This document shows positions 1-7,824 of a stretch of DNA of 64,000 nt, one piece after another. Within the stretch, counting starts at the first letter, position 1, and every line of letters starts with the position of its first letter. Where the stretch lies: assembly GCA_947624015.1 (NCBI GenBank), contig CANQIA010000007.1, positions 1 to 64,000 of the forward strand, read 5' to 3'. The translations under genes and the position numbers were made by a program. A model generated the notes under the pieces. It did not search any database. It had not been told where the DNA came from and saw nothing but the letters and a program-made list of their open reading frames with translations. This stretch comes from an uncultured Clostridia bacterium. GTDB lineage: Bacteria > Bacillota > Clostridia > Lachnospirales > CAG-274.

Positions 1-59
1 TTAAGTTTTTTTGCCTCTACATAGGCTGAACGTCGTCTTGTTTCATCGGTTGGATTCAT
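1..59 (-). CDS. N-terminal fragment of an unidentified protein, cut by window edge
   Basis: Reading the minus strand from 59, an ATG is preceded by a good ribosome binding site (GGGAGGGC, 61-72 region) and opens a frame MNPTDETRRRSAYVEAKKL that runs off the window at base 1 without a stop. Only 19 residues are visible, basic and hydrophilic, with no signal peptide. I do not recognise it. It is divergent from yunB. The strong RBS is the main support that this is a real gene. Confidence 0.5.
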   Translation of the reverse strand, partial: MNPTDETRRRSAYVEAKKL

Positions 60-184
60 TGTCTGCCCTCCCAAATTTATAGAAAAATATTGCTTTAATA
101 TACATATATATAAGTATATAAATACCCTTGATATTAATTATAGCAGATATTTGTCAATATATAAAGCATAAATTTTAAAAAAAT

Positions 185-192
185 GTGGTGAT
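185..192 (+). promoter_or_regulatory. Ribosome binding site deciding the yunB start
   Basis: GTGGTGAT matches the extended Shine-Dalgarno AGGAGGTGAT used throughout this window (for example before addB and the AraC gene). Its spacing fits only the ATT at 196; the downstream TTG and ATG have nothing comparable upstream. Confidence 0.55.
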
Positions 193-195
193 TTT

Positions 196-792
196 ATTAA
201 AAAAGGATTAATTTTTACTCTTTTAACTACGCTTGTATTTTTGATAGTATTAATGTTTTGCTACAACCGTTTTGTACTGCCTTCAGCCATAGCCGTAAGT
301 CAGAAATATGCCGCAGACAGAATAAACAGAGAAATATCTCAGGCTGTGGATCAAAGCATAACGGGATCGGGCATAGATACGGAGGATTTCATACGGGAGA
401 TGGGAGAGGACAGGGTAAATATAGATTCATTACTCATAAATCGCCTTTGTTCAAAGACAGCCCTTTGCCTTTCCGAAAGACTTGGCAGGCTCAGAAACGA
501 AAGAGTGGAGCTGCCCGTAGGTATATTTTCGGGCATAGGCATATTTTCAAATATCGGCGTAAATGTGCCGGTATATCTCCAGTCTGCGGGAGAGGCGGTC
601 GTTGATTATGATACCGAGATGAGATCAGGCGGCATAAATCAGGTCGCCTATATGGTCTGGCTCAATGTGGAGTGCAGGATTGAGATAGTAAATCCCCTGT
701 GGAAAAAGGAGGTGTCCGTTAAAAGAAAGGTCATGCTTACCGATACCATATTAAAGGGCAAGGTGCCGGAGGGGTACATAGCGGGCAATTGA
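196..792 (+). CDS. yunB: Sporulation protein YunB
   Basis: YunB family protein, made during sporulation in Bacillus; its biochemical role is unknown. The C-terminal half carries the family-like stretch LPVGIFSGIGIFSNIGVNVPV followed by a beta-rich region. A gene caller would pick TTG at 241 or ATG at 253, but those starts lack an RBS and cut into the membrane segment. In the same frame an ATT at 196 gives MKKGLIFTLLTTLVFLIVLM, a standard signal-anchor, and it lies 7 nt after a GTGGTGAT Shine-Dalgarno (185-192). I therefore favour a rare ATT start. Total would be 198 residues. Identity is from remembered family pattern, not a search. Confidence 0.75.
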   Translation: MKKGLIFTLLTTLVFLIVLMFCYNRFVLPSAIAVSQKYAADRINREISQAVDQSITGSGIDTEDFIREMGEDRVNIDSLLINRLCSKTALCLSERLGRLRNERVELPVGIFSGIGIFSNIGVNVPVYLQSAGEAVVDYDTEMRSGGINQVAYMVWLNVECRIEIVNPLWKKEVSVKRKVMLTDTILKGKVPEGYIAGN

Positions 793-800
793 GATCCGCC

Positions 801-830
801 AAAAAAAATAAGCCGAGGAGATCCTCGGCT
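801..830 (-). terminator. Rho-independent terminator of the FMN-binding-like gene
   Basis: Perfect stem AGCCGAGG/CCTCGGCT (811-830) with a 4-nt loop. On the minus strand it is followed by TATTTTTTTT, so it terminates the gene ending at 895. On the plus strand only a short TTTA follows, so it may serve yunB weakly as well. Confidence 0.85.
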
Positions 831-833
831 TTA

Positions 834-882
834 GCGTGTGGATAAAATCGACACGCATGAAAGAAATGCTTGCATTTTTTTA
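834..882 (+). repeat. Fragment (copy D) of the dispersed hairpin element
   Basis: Two adjacent hairpins: GCGTGT...ACACGC (834-856) and GAAAGAAATGC-TT-GCATTTTTTT (859-881). These match the two outermost hairpins of the longer copies near 11757, 19448 and 34575-34596, but the rest of the element is absent. It sits between two convergent genes. Confidence 0.6.
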
Positions 883-894
883 GAATATTAAGGG

Positions 895-1296
895 CTATTT
901 TCTCTTTGCTTTTTCAAGAGCGCTGTCCACTGCCTGAAGGAGTATGCCCTCGCTTACCTCATAGTCCTTGTTCACTTCTATATCCGTACTTTGATTTTCT
1001 ATTACCGATGAGGCAAGCTCTTCAAAGCAGGAATTAAATGTAGGATAGAAAACAGCCTGAGTCTGATCCATGTCCCCCAGTGTTATTTCCTCTATTTCGT
1101 TTCGGCTTACCTTTACATTTACGTCTACGGGACTTCCGTGAAGTATTATTTCCGAGCTGTATGTACCCTCCTTGTATTCTCCCTTGCCTCCGAATAAAAA
1201 TATGAGCGCCCCTGCTATTATTCCTATTCCCAGCAGGGCAAACACCGCCGTTCTTATTATATCTTTAAGCTTTACAACAAAAATTCTGGACTGCAT
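895..1296 (-). CDS. Membrane-anchored FMN-binding-like domain protein
   Basis: 133 residues. Residues about 10-35 form one hydrophobic N-terminal anchor (IIRTAVFALLGIGIIAGALIFLF), the remainder faces outside. The rest follows the FMN_bind layout: YKEGTYSSEI, a VNVKVSRNEIEEI strand pair, and a C-terminal VSEGILLQAVDSALEKA helix that corresponds to the SGAT(Y/S)SS...AV..AL motif. The threonine/serine region used for covalent flavin attachment in NqrC/RnfG-type domains is not conserved (SGAT is replaced by VSEG), so flavin binding is doubtful. ATG start has RBS AAAGGAGAT. It is divergent from addB and has its own terminator. Function unknown. Confidence 0.6.
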   Translation of the reverse strand: MQSRIFVVKLKDIIRTAVFALLGIGIIAGALIFLFGGKGEYKEGTYSSEIILHGSPVDVNVKVSRNEIEEITLGDMDQTQAVFYPTFNSCFEELASSVIENQSTDIEVNKDYEVSEGILLQAVDSALEKAKRK

Positions 1297-1388
1297 ATAT
1301 ATCTCCTTTCGCAGTTTGTTTGTCTTTTAGTAAAATTATATTATCAATGTCCCTTATTTATGATATACTTATATTCGGAGGTGATATT

Positions 1389-4300
1389 ATGAGTTTAAGA
1401 TACATATTGGGCAAGACGGGAAGCGGAAAAACAACACAATGCATAAATGAGATAACAGAAAAGGATCCTGTGGGCAATACTCTTTTGTATATCGTACCCG
1501 AACAATTTTCCATGGAATCCGAAAGACTTCTGACTGCCGCCTCAGATAAAGGCGTCATAATAAATACAGGTGTTTTCAGCTTCCGTCATCTTGCATATCG
1601 CCTTATCAACAAAAACGGAACAAAGGGCAAGGTAATGCTTGACGATGTGAGCAAGGTAATGCTCGTGCGTAAAATAGCCTATTCTCTTTCGGACAAGCTT
1701 GTTTTTTTCGGCAAAAGTCTTGACAAGCAGGGCTTTACCGACAGCATATGCTCTACAATAGGCGAGCTTATAAGATATAATGTCACTGCCGATATTATAG
1801 ATTCCTCCCTTGAGGGTATGGACGAGGGCAATCTTAAGATGAAGCTTAAGGATATAGGGCTTATATACAGGGAATATATGGGCTATCTGAACAGGGAATA
1901 TATATCAAAAGACGATGTTTTGAATCTTCTTGCGGAATATATCAAGGACAGCGGCATATGTAACGACGAAATATGGATAGACGGCTTTATGGGCTTTACT
2001 CCTCAGGAGTACAGTGTTATTGAAAAGCTTATGGAATGCGCCGTAAGGGTAAATGTTACTCTCAATATAAACAGGGATAAAACATATTACAGTAAACCGG
2101 ATCCCTTTGACCCCTATTACAAAACCAAGTCTACTATAAACAGGCTTACCTCTCTTGCCGAGAAAAAGGGTATCAAAATAGAAAAGCCCCTTTATCTGGA
2201 GAAAAATCACAGGCAAAAGGACAAGGCGCTCATACATCTGAGCGAAAACTATCTCAGCTATGTTCCCAAGCCTTACAGAGGAGCTGCCGAGAGCATAAGG
2301 ATATACAAGGGCGCAGACAAGTATTCTGAAATAGATCTTGTATCAAGATCCATTGTAAAGCTTGTAAGGGACAAGGGCTATCGCTATAAGGATATAGCCG
2401 TTATATTGGGTTCCGAGGAATACGAGATGACTCTTTGCCGCAGCCTTAACAAGCACGGCATACCTAACTTTCTGGATCGAAGGCGCAGCATTATGAGTCA
2501 TCCTCTTACGGAGTTTATAATATCCGCCGTGGACATAGCTTCCACCAATTTCGGCAACGATGCTGTTTTCAGGTTCCTAAAGACAGGATATGCGCCGGTA
2601 GATGAAAATGAGGTATTCAATATTGAAAATTATGTTCTCGCAAACGGCATAAAGAACTATATGTGGAAAAACAAGGAATGGATCTACGGCTTCGGCTCCG
2701 ACTTTGACCATGATGAAATAAACTGTTTTAAAGACAAGGTGGTATCGCTTCTGTCGCCTCTTACCGAAAAAATACTTTACAACAGAAAATACAGCCTAAG
2801 AGAAATAGCGGCAAGCGTATTTGAGCTTATAGGCTCTCTTGAGGCAGACAAAAGACACAGCGACATAATAAACCAAAATGAAACGGAGGGAGACATTTCC
2901 TCAGCCGTTATAAACAGAAGCGTATGGAATATGATAGTCGATGTGTTTGAAAAGGCTGTGGCAATACTGGGAGATGAAAAGATATACCCCAAGGAATTTT
3001 CCAGAATATTGAAGACGGGACTTTCCACTGCCACAATAGGCGTGATACCCGAAGTACAGGATATGCTCATAGTAGGAAATATAGGCAGGACTATACTTCC
3101 CTCAGTAAAGGCATTGTTTATGGTAGGCGTAAACGAAGGCTGCGTTCCCTCCTATAAAGAGGTAAAGGGGATATTCAACGACAGGGAAAGAGAATATCTC
3201 AGCGCCAATGCCTTTGAGGTGGCTCCCGACAGCATACAGGAAATAAATTCCGAAAGATTTGAAATATATTCCTGCATGGCAAAGCCCTCCCAAAGCCTAT
3301 GCCTTACATATGCTCTGAGAGATCCCAAGGGCGAAGAGCTTATGCCTTCAGCCGTTATATTCAAGATATTGGATATTTTTAAGGATGTGAAAGCAGAGAA
3401 CATAGAGGATATTGCAACAGATGCAGACGATATCACAACCGAGGAAACCGCTTTTGATATGCTTATTTCACAGATATCGGAAGGCAAAGAGCTTTCTCCT
3501 CTTTACAGGGATATATACGGCTATATGAAAAACAGCGAAAGGTATTCCAAAAGGCTCGAATATGTTATGAGAGGCATAGCACGGCAGGCGGATATGGAAT
3601 ATCTTGAGGAAAAAATAACTCAAAGTCTGTTCCCCGACAGTATCTTTTCGGGCATATCAAGGCTTGAGACCTTTGCAAAATGCCCCTTTTCATTCTTTAT
3701 GAAATATATCATAAAGGCAAATGAAAGAGCGGTATATGAAATAAAGCCAAGGGATACAGGCAATATATATCACTGTGTTCTTGAAGATTTTTCTAAGGAA
3801 CTGAGAGAGAGCCGCAGAAACTGGCGAGAGCTTGACAAAAATGAGATAGAGAGCATAGTGGACAACAGCGTGGACAAGATAGCCTCCGAAATGGGTACTG
3901 ATATACTTAGCTCCACTGCCCGCTGCCGACAGCTTACTCAGAGAGTAAAGAGAATACTGAGCCGCAGCATATGGGCTCTCTCCGAGCAGATAAAAGAGGG
4001 ATATTTTGAACCCTTGGGCTATGAGATAGGCTTCGGTCCCGATGAAAAGCTGCCGCCTATTGTGATAGAGCTTAACAACGGCAGAAAAATGGTAATGACA
4101 GGTCGCATAGACAGAGTGGATATTATGGAAAAGGACGGAAAGGTCTATACCAAAATAATAGACTATAAAAGCTCTGACAGGGATATAAGCCTTACGGAAC
4201 TGTACTATGGAATACAGCTCCAGCTTCCCGTGTATATAGACGCCTTTGTAAGAAGCGGCAAAAATATAGGAAATAAGGATCTTGTGCCTGCGGGTATGTT

Positions 4301-4736
4301 CTACTTCCATATCAACGATCCCGTTACAGACGCTTTGCCTGTGGACAGTACGGAAAAGGCGGCAGAGATGCTGCTTGATAAATACAGCCTTAAGGGAATA
4401 ATACTTGAAGACGAGAATGTATACAGGGCAATGGATAAGGAAACGGACGGCAAAACAAGGGCAAAGGGCATACACGGTATCATGAAGGCGGCGTCGGTCA
4501 CGGACAGTGAGTTTACAGAACTGAGAGAGTTTGTAAACAATATCGTAAAGGATATAGGCAATGAGATAACAGCGGGAAATGTAAGCATAAGTCCGCTGAC
4601 ATCCTCTCATGTATGCGATTACTGCCCCTATGATGAAATTTGTCGCCATAAATACGGCATGGGAACTGAAAGAGAAAATGTATGCAGCTCCAAAAACGTA
4701 TGGGAGAAAATAAGAGAAAGAAATAAAAAAATATAA
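1389..4736 (+). CDS. addB: ATP-dependent helicase/nuclease subunit AddB
   Basis: AddB is half of the AddAB double-strand-break resection complex: an inactivated helicase plus a RecB-family nuclease that recognises Chi. The start is the ATG after GGAGGTGATATT. Walker A GKTGSGKT is at residues 8-15. The nuclease signature (GRIDRVD, IIDYKSS) lies near residues 905-930. The four cysteines of the iron-sulfur cluster are present: C765, then C1076, C1079 and C1085 (CxxCxxxxxC), matching the family spacing. Length 1115 residues is close to the usual 1150. The partner gene addA, usually immediately downstream, is not here; the next gene is cwlD. Confidence 0.95.
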   Translation: MSLRYILGKTGSGKTTQCINEITEKDPVGNTLLYIVPEQFSMESERLLTAASDKGVIINTGVFSFRHLAYRLINKNGTKGKVMLDDVSKVMLVRKIAYSLSDKLVFFGKSLDKQGFTDSICSTIGELIRYNVTADIIDSSLEGMDEGNLKMKLKDIGLIYREYMGYLNREYISKDDVLNLLAEYIKDSGICNDEIWIDGFMGFTPQEYSVIEKLMECAVRVNVTLNINRDKTYYSKPDPFDPYYKTKSTINRLTSLAEKKGIKIEKPLYLEKNHRQKDKALIHLSENYLSYVPKPYRGAAESIRIYKGADKYSEIDLVSRSIVKLVRDKGYRYKDIAVILGSEEYEMTLCRSLNKHGIPNFLDRRRSIMSHPLTEFIISAVDIASTNFGNDAVFRFLKTGYAPVDENEVFNIENYVLANGIKNYMWKNKEWIYGFGSDFDHDEINCFKDKVVSLLSPLTEKILYNRKYSLREIAASVFELIGSLEADKRHSDIINQNETEGDISSAVINRSVWNMIVDVFEKAVAILGDEKIYPKEFSRILKTGLSTATIGVIPEVQDMLIVGNIGRTILPSVKALFMVGVNEGCVPSYKEVKGIFNDREREYLSANAFEVAPDSIQEINSERFEIYSCMAKPSQSLCLTYALRDPKGEELMPSAVIFKILDIFKDVKAENIEDIATDADDITTEETAFDMLISQISEGKELSPLYRDIYGYMKNSERYSKRLEYVMRGIARQADMEYLEEKITQSLFPDSIFSGISRLETFAKCPFSFFMKYIIKANERAVYEIKPRDTGNIYHCVLEDFSKELRESRRNWRELDKNEIESIVDNSVDKIASEMGTDILSSTARCRQLTQRVKRILSRSIWALSEQIKEGYFEPLGYEIGFGPDEKLPPIVIELNNGRKMVMTGRIDRVDIMEKDGKVYTKIIDYKSSDRDISLTELYYGIQLQLPVYIDAFVRSGKNIGNKDLVPAGMFYFHINDPVTDALPVDSTEKAAEMLLDKYSLKGIILEDENVYRAMDKETDGKTRAKGIHGIMKAASVTDSEFTELREFVNNIVKDIGNEITAGNVSISPLTSSHVCDYCPYDEICRHKYGMGTERENVCSSKNVWEKIRERNKKI

Positions 4737-4739
4737 AAT

Positions 4740-4817
4740 ATGCCTTTTTATGCGGAGAATGCTGCGCCTATGGAATACCGGGATGTAAAAAAGCATATAC
4801 TGTCATATATGCGTTAA
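4740..4817 (+). CDS. Possible 25-residue small ORF between addB and cwlD
   Basis: ATG to TAA frame of 25 codons (starts MPFYAENAAPMEYRDVK) that begins 3 nt after the addB stop and ends 12 nt before the cwlD ATG. There is no clear Shine-Dalgarno, so it could only be reached by coupling from addB. Its end overlaps an inverted repeat GCATATA-N6-TATATGC (4792-4812 region). It may be chance; I do not recognise the peptide. Confidence 0.2.
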   Translation: MPFYAENAAPMEYRDVKKHILSYMR

Positions 4818-4829
4818 GGCAGTGGTATC

Positions 4830-5522
4830 ATGAGGCAGATCAGAGTATCCAGGAACAAGACACTTACAATTCTCTATATCCTTATTATATTTTTAGGCGT
4901 GGGCAAGACCTATTATGATGAAAATGTTGCCGTATCCGTGCTTCCCGTAGACAAGAAATGCATAGTGATAGATCCGGGACACGGAGGCTTTGATCCGGGA
5001 AAGGTAGCCTCAGACGGTGTTACCGAAAAAACAATAAATCTTGCCATAGCTGAAAAGCTTAGGGGATATCTGGAGCAGGGAGGCGCCGTTGTAATGGCTA
5101 CCAGAACAGAAGACAGCTCACTTTCGGAAAATAAAAGGAAGGACCTTAAGGGCAGGGCGGATATTGCCAACGGCAAAAATGCGGATATGTTCGTAAGCAT
5201 ACACCAGAATTCATTTCCCCAGGCAGGGGCTAAAGGCGCTCAGGTCTTTTATTACAAAGGCTCTCAGGAAGGCAAAAGGCTTGCGGACAGCATACAGGCA
5301 AGGCTCAAGGAAGTGGTGGATATGAACAACACACGAATCGCCAAGTCCAATACCGCTTATTATGTGCTGAAGGAAATAAAAATACCTTCGGTCATAGTAG
5401 AGTGCGGATTTTTAAGCAACAGCTCAGAACATGACAAGCTCATGGATGAGGAGTACCAATCCAAACTGGCGTGGGCAATATATATGGGCATATTGGATTA
5501 CTACGGCGAGGGAGCGGCATAA
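4830..5522 (+). CDS. cwlD: Germination-type N-acetylmuramoyl-L-alanine amidase CwlD
   Basis: Amidase_3 zinc hydrolase that cleaves MurNAc-L-alanine bonds; CwlD trims peptides in spore cortex so that muramic lactam can form. 230 residues, the size of CwlD, with an N-terminal signal-anchor (residues 10-25) and no cell-wall binding domain. Zinc ligands are visible as H51 (DPGHGG), E66 (TEK) and H125 (SIHQN), and the catalytic glutamate as E191 (VECGFLSN). ATG is at 4830, weak RBS. It supports a sporulating lineage together with yunB. A strong terminator follows. Confidence 0.9.
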   Translation: MRQIRVSRNKTLTILYILIIFLGVGKTYYDENVAVSVLPVDKKCIVIDPGHGGFDPGKVASDGVTEKTINLAIAEKLRGYLEQGGAVVMATRTEDSSLSENKRKDLKGRADIANGKNADMFVSIHQNSFPQAGAKGAQVFYYKGSQEGKRLADSIQARLKEVVDMNNTRIAKSNTAYYVLKEIKIPSVIVECGFLSNSSEHDKLMDEEYQSKLAWAIYMGILDYYGEGAA

Positions 5523-5532
5523 TAATAACCTT

Positions 5533-5582
5533 ACAACTCTGTTTTAGGGGCGGCATATGCTCTTAAAACAGAGTTGTTTTTT
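5533..5582 (+). terminator. Terminator after cwlD
   Basis: Long stem ACAACTCTGTTTTA ... TAAAACAGAGTTGT followed by TTTTTT. It closes the addB-cwlD transcription unit. Confidence 0.9.
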
Positions 5583-5606
5583 GCTGTGTAAAAAGGATGT
5601 CGCTGT

Positions 5607-5635
5607 TTGTCACTCTTTATGTGATATTGTAAAAT
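5607..5635 (+). promoter_or_regulatory. Promoter of the terminase-small-subunit-like gene
   Basis: TTGTCA (5607-5612), 17-bp spacer, TAAAAT (5630-5635). Placed between the cwlD terminator and the TTG start at 5663, so this gene appears to be its own transcription unit. Confidence 0.65.
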
Positions 5636-5662
5636 ACACATGATAAAAAAGGAGATGATATC

Positions 5663-6076
5663 TTGAATATAAAGCAGAAAAAAGCGGCGGATCTTTTCAT
5701 CGAAAGCGGCGACGGATATTCGGCGCTTATAGGGGCAGGCTACAGCGAAAGATATGCAAGGGCATATGATTCCTTTTTCGGCAAGACAGAAATAAGAGAT
5801 TATATAGGTAAAAAGCTTATGGAAAAAAGCTGTATGAATGAAAGCGACGAAGTAATACAGTACCTTTTCAGAGTAATGAGAGGAGAGGAAAAGGAAACGG
5901 AGCTTGTAAAGGGCAAAAACGAAAAAGGCGAGATAGTGTACGACTCTGTGGAAAGTCCCATGAGCGGAACGCTCCGCATGAAAGCGGCGGAGCTTTTGTG
6001 CAAACGCTACGGACTTTATAAGGAAAAGACCGAAAATACCCGGGATACGCCTGTGGTCATAAGAGAGGATATGTAA
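5663..6076 (+). CDS. Orphan phage terminase small subunit-like protein
   Basis: 137 residues, TTG start with RBS AGGAGATGAT. N-terminal helix-turn-helix pattern typical of TerS: KQKKAADLFIESGDGYSALIGAGYS, then a helix (RDYIGKKLMEK), a middle DEVIQYLFRVMRGEE and the family-like close LRMKAAELLCKRYGLYKEK. In phages this protein recognises pac/cos DNA for packaging. No large terminase, portal or capsid gene is near; neighbours are cwlD and the trp operon. It could be a phage relic, a packaging gene of a satellite element, or a domesticated DNA-binding protein. It has its own promoter and intact frame. Confidence 0.7.
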   Translation: MNIKQKKAADLFIESGDGYSALIGAGYSERYARAYDSFFGKTEIRDYIGKKLMEKSCMNESDEVIQYLFRVMRGEEKETELVKGKNEKGEIVYDSVESPMSGTLRMKAAELLCKRYGLYKEKTENTRDTPVVIREDM

Positions 6077-6140
6077 GAGAATATATTTTTGCAAAATAAT
6101 GCAAATACATATCGTTCAAAAAAAGTTTTAAATTTTGCTC

Positions 6141-6169
6141 TTTACAAATTCTCTTTACTGTGCTATACT
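6141..6169 (+). promoter_or_regulatory. Promoter of the trp operon
   Basis: TTTACA (6141-6146), 17-bp spacer, TATACT (6164-6169), immediately upstream of the T-box leader. Confidence 0.8.
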
Positions 6170-6175
6170 CTAACT

Positions 6176-6416
6176 AATTCAAAACTAAAGTCGATGATTA
6201 AGAGTAGTAACCTTTAGACGATGCTTCAGAGAGCTGTCGGTCGGTGCAAGACGGTGCAGGAGCTTTAGGAGAATGGACTTATGAGACCTGTGGCGAAATA
6301 ACAGTAGCTTACAGCGGGTTCTCCCGTTACAGAGACAGGATATGGTAGTATCTGCGAATTGGTGGCTTTTTTGGTTATTTATGACTTTGTCCAATTTGGG
6401 CAAAGTCTTTTTTTGT
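6176..6416 (+). ncRNA. T-box leader (tryptophan) of the trp operon
   Basis: Transcribed leader that senses uncharged tRNA-Trp. Stem I shows the AGTA (GA motif) near 6203, AGAGAG and GGTGCAAG terminal-loop region (6230-6250), and the specifier in GAATGGAC, codon TGG at 6274-6276. Then the Stem IIA/B sequence TCTCCCGTTACAGAG and the tRNA-acceptor bulge TGGC at 6363-6366. TGGC pairs with GCCA, consistent with discriminator G of tRNA-Trp. The T-box block itself is atypical (TTGGTGGCTTTTTTGG, without the usual ACCGCG). A terminator follows, so charged tRNA stops transcription before trpE. Confidence 0.85.
6383..6414 (+). terminator. Attenuator terminator of the trp T-box
   Basis: Stem GACTTTG..CC/GG.CAAAGTC with loop AATTT, followed by TTTTTTT; 19 nt before the trpE ATG at 6433. 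Confidence 0.85.
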
Positions 6417-6432
6417 ATCGGGAGGTAAAAGC

Positions 6433-7824
6433 ATGACGAAGCTAAAAACATTTGTAAGAGAATTTTCGGGGGATACGGAAACTCCTATTACACTTTTTTA
6501 CAAATATGTGGGAGATAAAAAGGGCTTTCTTCTTGAGAGCCGTGGAGAGGGCAAGACCAACTTTTCGGTCATGGGTAAGGATCCGAGAGCTGTCCTCTGG
6601 GGCAACGATGCGCTTACTGTGGAAGAAAAGGGCAAGGAGCCTGTGGTATGCCAAGGCAGGCTTTTGGACAGCGTAAGGGATTATATAAAAAGCTTTGATG
6701 TAGAGACCGATCTGGATATGGGCTTTATAGGCGGAGCCGTAGGAGCGGTAGGCTATGACGTAATAAGGCAATATGAAAAAATACCCGACGATAACAGGGA
6801 GGTAGTGGACACACCCACAGTTCACCTTATGGTATTCGACGAGTTTATAGTCTATGACCACCTTCATGACAGGATAAAGCTTATAGTGTTGGCGGATCCC
6901 GACGATAAGGAGAGCGCAGAAAAGATACTTGACAGAATGGAAAAAGAAGTAAAGTCTTCCGTTCCCGCAGAACACTATGCTATAAAGGAGCCTGAGTCCA
7001 TTAAATTCACATCAAATATGACCGAGGAAAAATATGAGGACATTGTGAGAAAAGCCAAGCAGTATATATATGAGGGAGATATTTTTCAGGTAGTGCTTTC
7101 ACAGCGGCTCACAGCCGAAACAAGGCAGAAGCCCATTGACCTTTACAGAAGGCTGAGAGCCATAAATCCCTCTCCCTATCTTTTCTTTTTCAACTTCGGC
7201 ACATACCATGTGGCAGGCTCTTCTCCAGAAATGCTTGTAGAGGTAACGGGAGATACGGTAAGGACCTGTCCCATAGCAGGCACAAGAAAAAGAGGTAAGG
7301 ACATAAAAGAGGATATAGCTCTTGCGGAAGATCTTCTTGCGGATCCAAAGGAAAGGGCTGAACATATAATGCTTGTGGATCTTGCCAGAAACGATATGGG
7401 AAGGGTAGCACAAATAGGCAGCGTAAATGTAAAGGAATTTATGCAGGTACACTATTATTCCCATGTTATGCATCTTGTATCCCTTGTAGAGGGTACAAAG
7501 CGAAAGGATATAGACAGCTTTGACGTGCTTTCCACATTCCTTCCGGCAGGTACGCTTTCAGGCGCTCCCAAAATAAGAGCAATGGAAATAATAGAGGAAT
7601 TGGAGGAGGAAAGGCGAGGACTTTACGGCGGCGCAGTAGGCTATTTCAGCTTTAACTCAAATATGGATACCTGTATTGCCATAAGAACCATGATAATAAA
7701 GGATAATAAGGTTTATATGCAGGCAGGAGCGGGAATAGTTGCCGATTCTGTACCCAAAATGGAGTATGAGGAAAGCCATAACAAGGTAAGAGCCCTTGTC
7801 AAGACCATAGGAGGCGAGGTATAA
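6433..7824 (+). CDS. trpE: Anthranilate synthase component I
   Basis: Converts chorismate and ammonia (from TrpG) to anthranilate. 463 residues, full length. The N-terminal LLES (residues 33-36) is the tryptophan feedback-binding motif, and the C-terminal chorismate-binding domain shows SSPEMLVEV, CPIAGTRKRG, LVDLARNDMGR and GTLSGAPKIRAMEII. The start follows RBS GGGAGGT. The stop overlaps the trpG start (TAATG), indicating translational coupling. Transcription is controlled by the Trp T-box. Confidence 0.97.
   Translation: MTKLKTFVREFSGDTETPITLFYKYVGDKKGFLLESRGEGKTNFSVMGKDPRAVLWGNDALTVEEKGKEPVVCQGRLLDSVRDYIKSFDVETDLDMGFIGGAVGAVGYDVIRQYEKIPDDNREVVDTPTVHLMVFDEFIVYDHLHDRIKLIVLADPDDKESAEKILDRMEKEVKSSVPAEHYAIKEPESIKFTSNMTEEKYEDIVRKAKQYIYEGDIFQVVLSQRLTAETRQKPIDLYRRLRAINPSPYLFFFNFGTYHVAGSSPEMLVEVTGDTVRTCPIAGTRKRGKDIKEDIALAEDLLADPKERAEHIMLVDLARNDMGRVAQIGSVNVKEFMQVHYYSHVMHLVSLVEGTKRKDIDSFDVLSTFLPAGTLSGAPKIRAMEIIEELEEERRGLYGGAVGYFSFNSNMDTCIAIRTMIIKDNKVYMQAGAGIVADSVPKMEYEESHNKVRALVKTIGGEV

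Noticed and set aside
3690-4796. Long minus-strand open frame (368 codons) opposite addB
   Set aside because: It lies wholly antisense to the well-supported addB frame, has no RBS or recognisable domain, and its composition is that of a reversed ATA/AGG-rich gene.
5663-6076. Prophage
   Set aside because: Only a terminase-small-subunit-like gene is present; no integrase, large terminase, portal, capsid, tail or lysis genes nearby.
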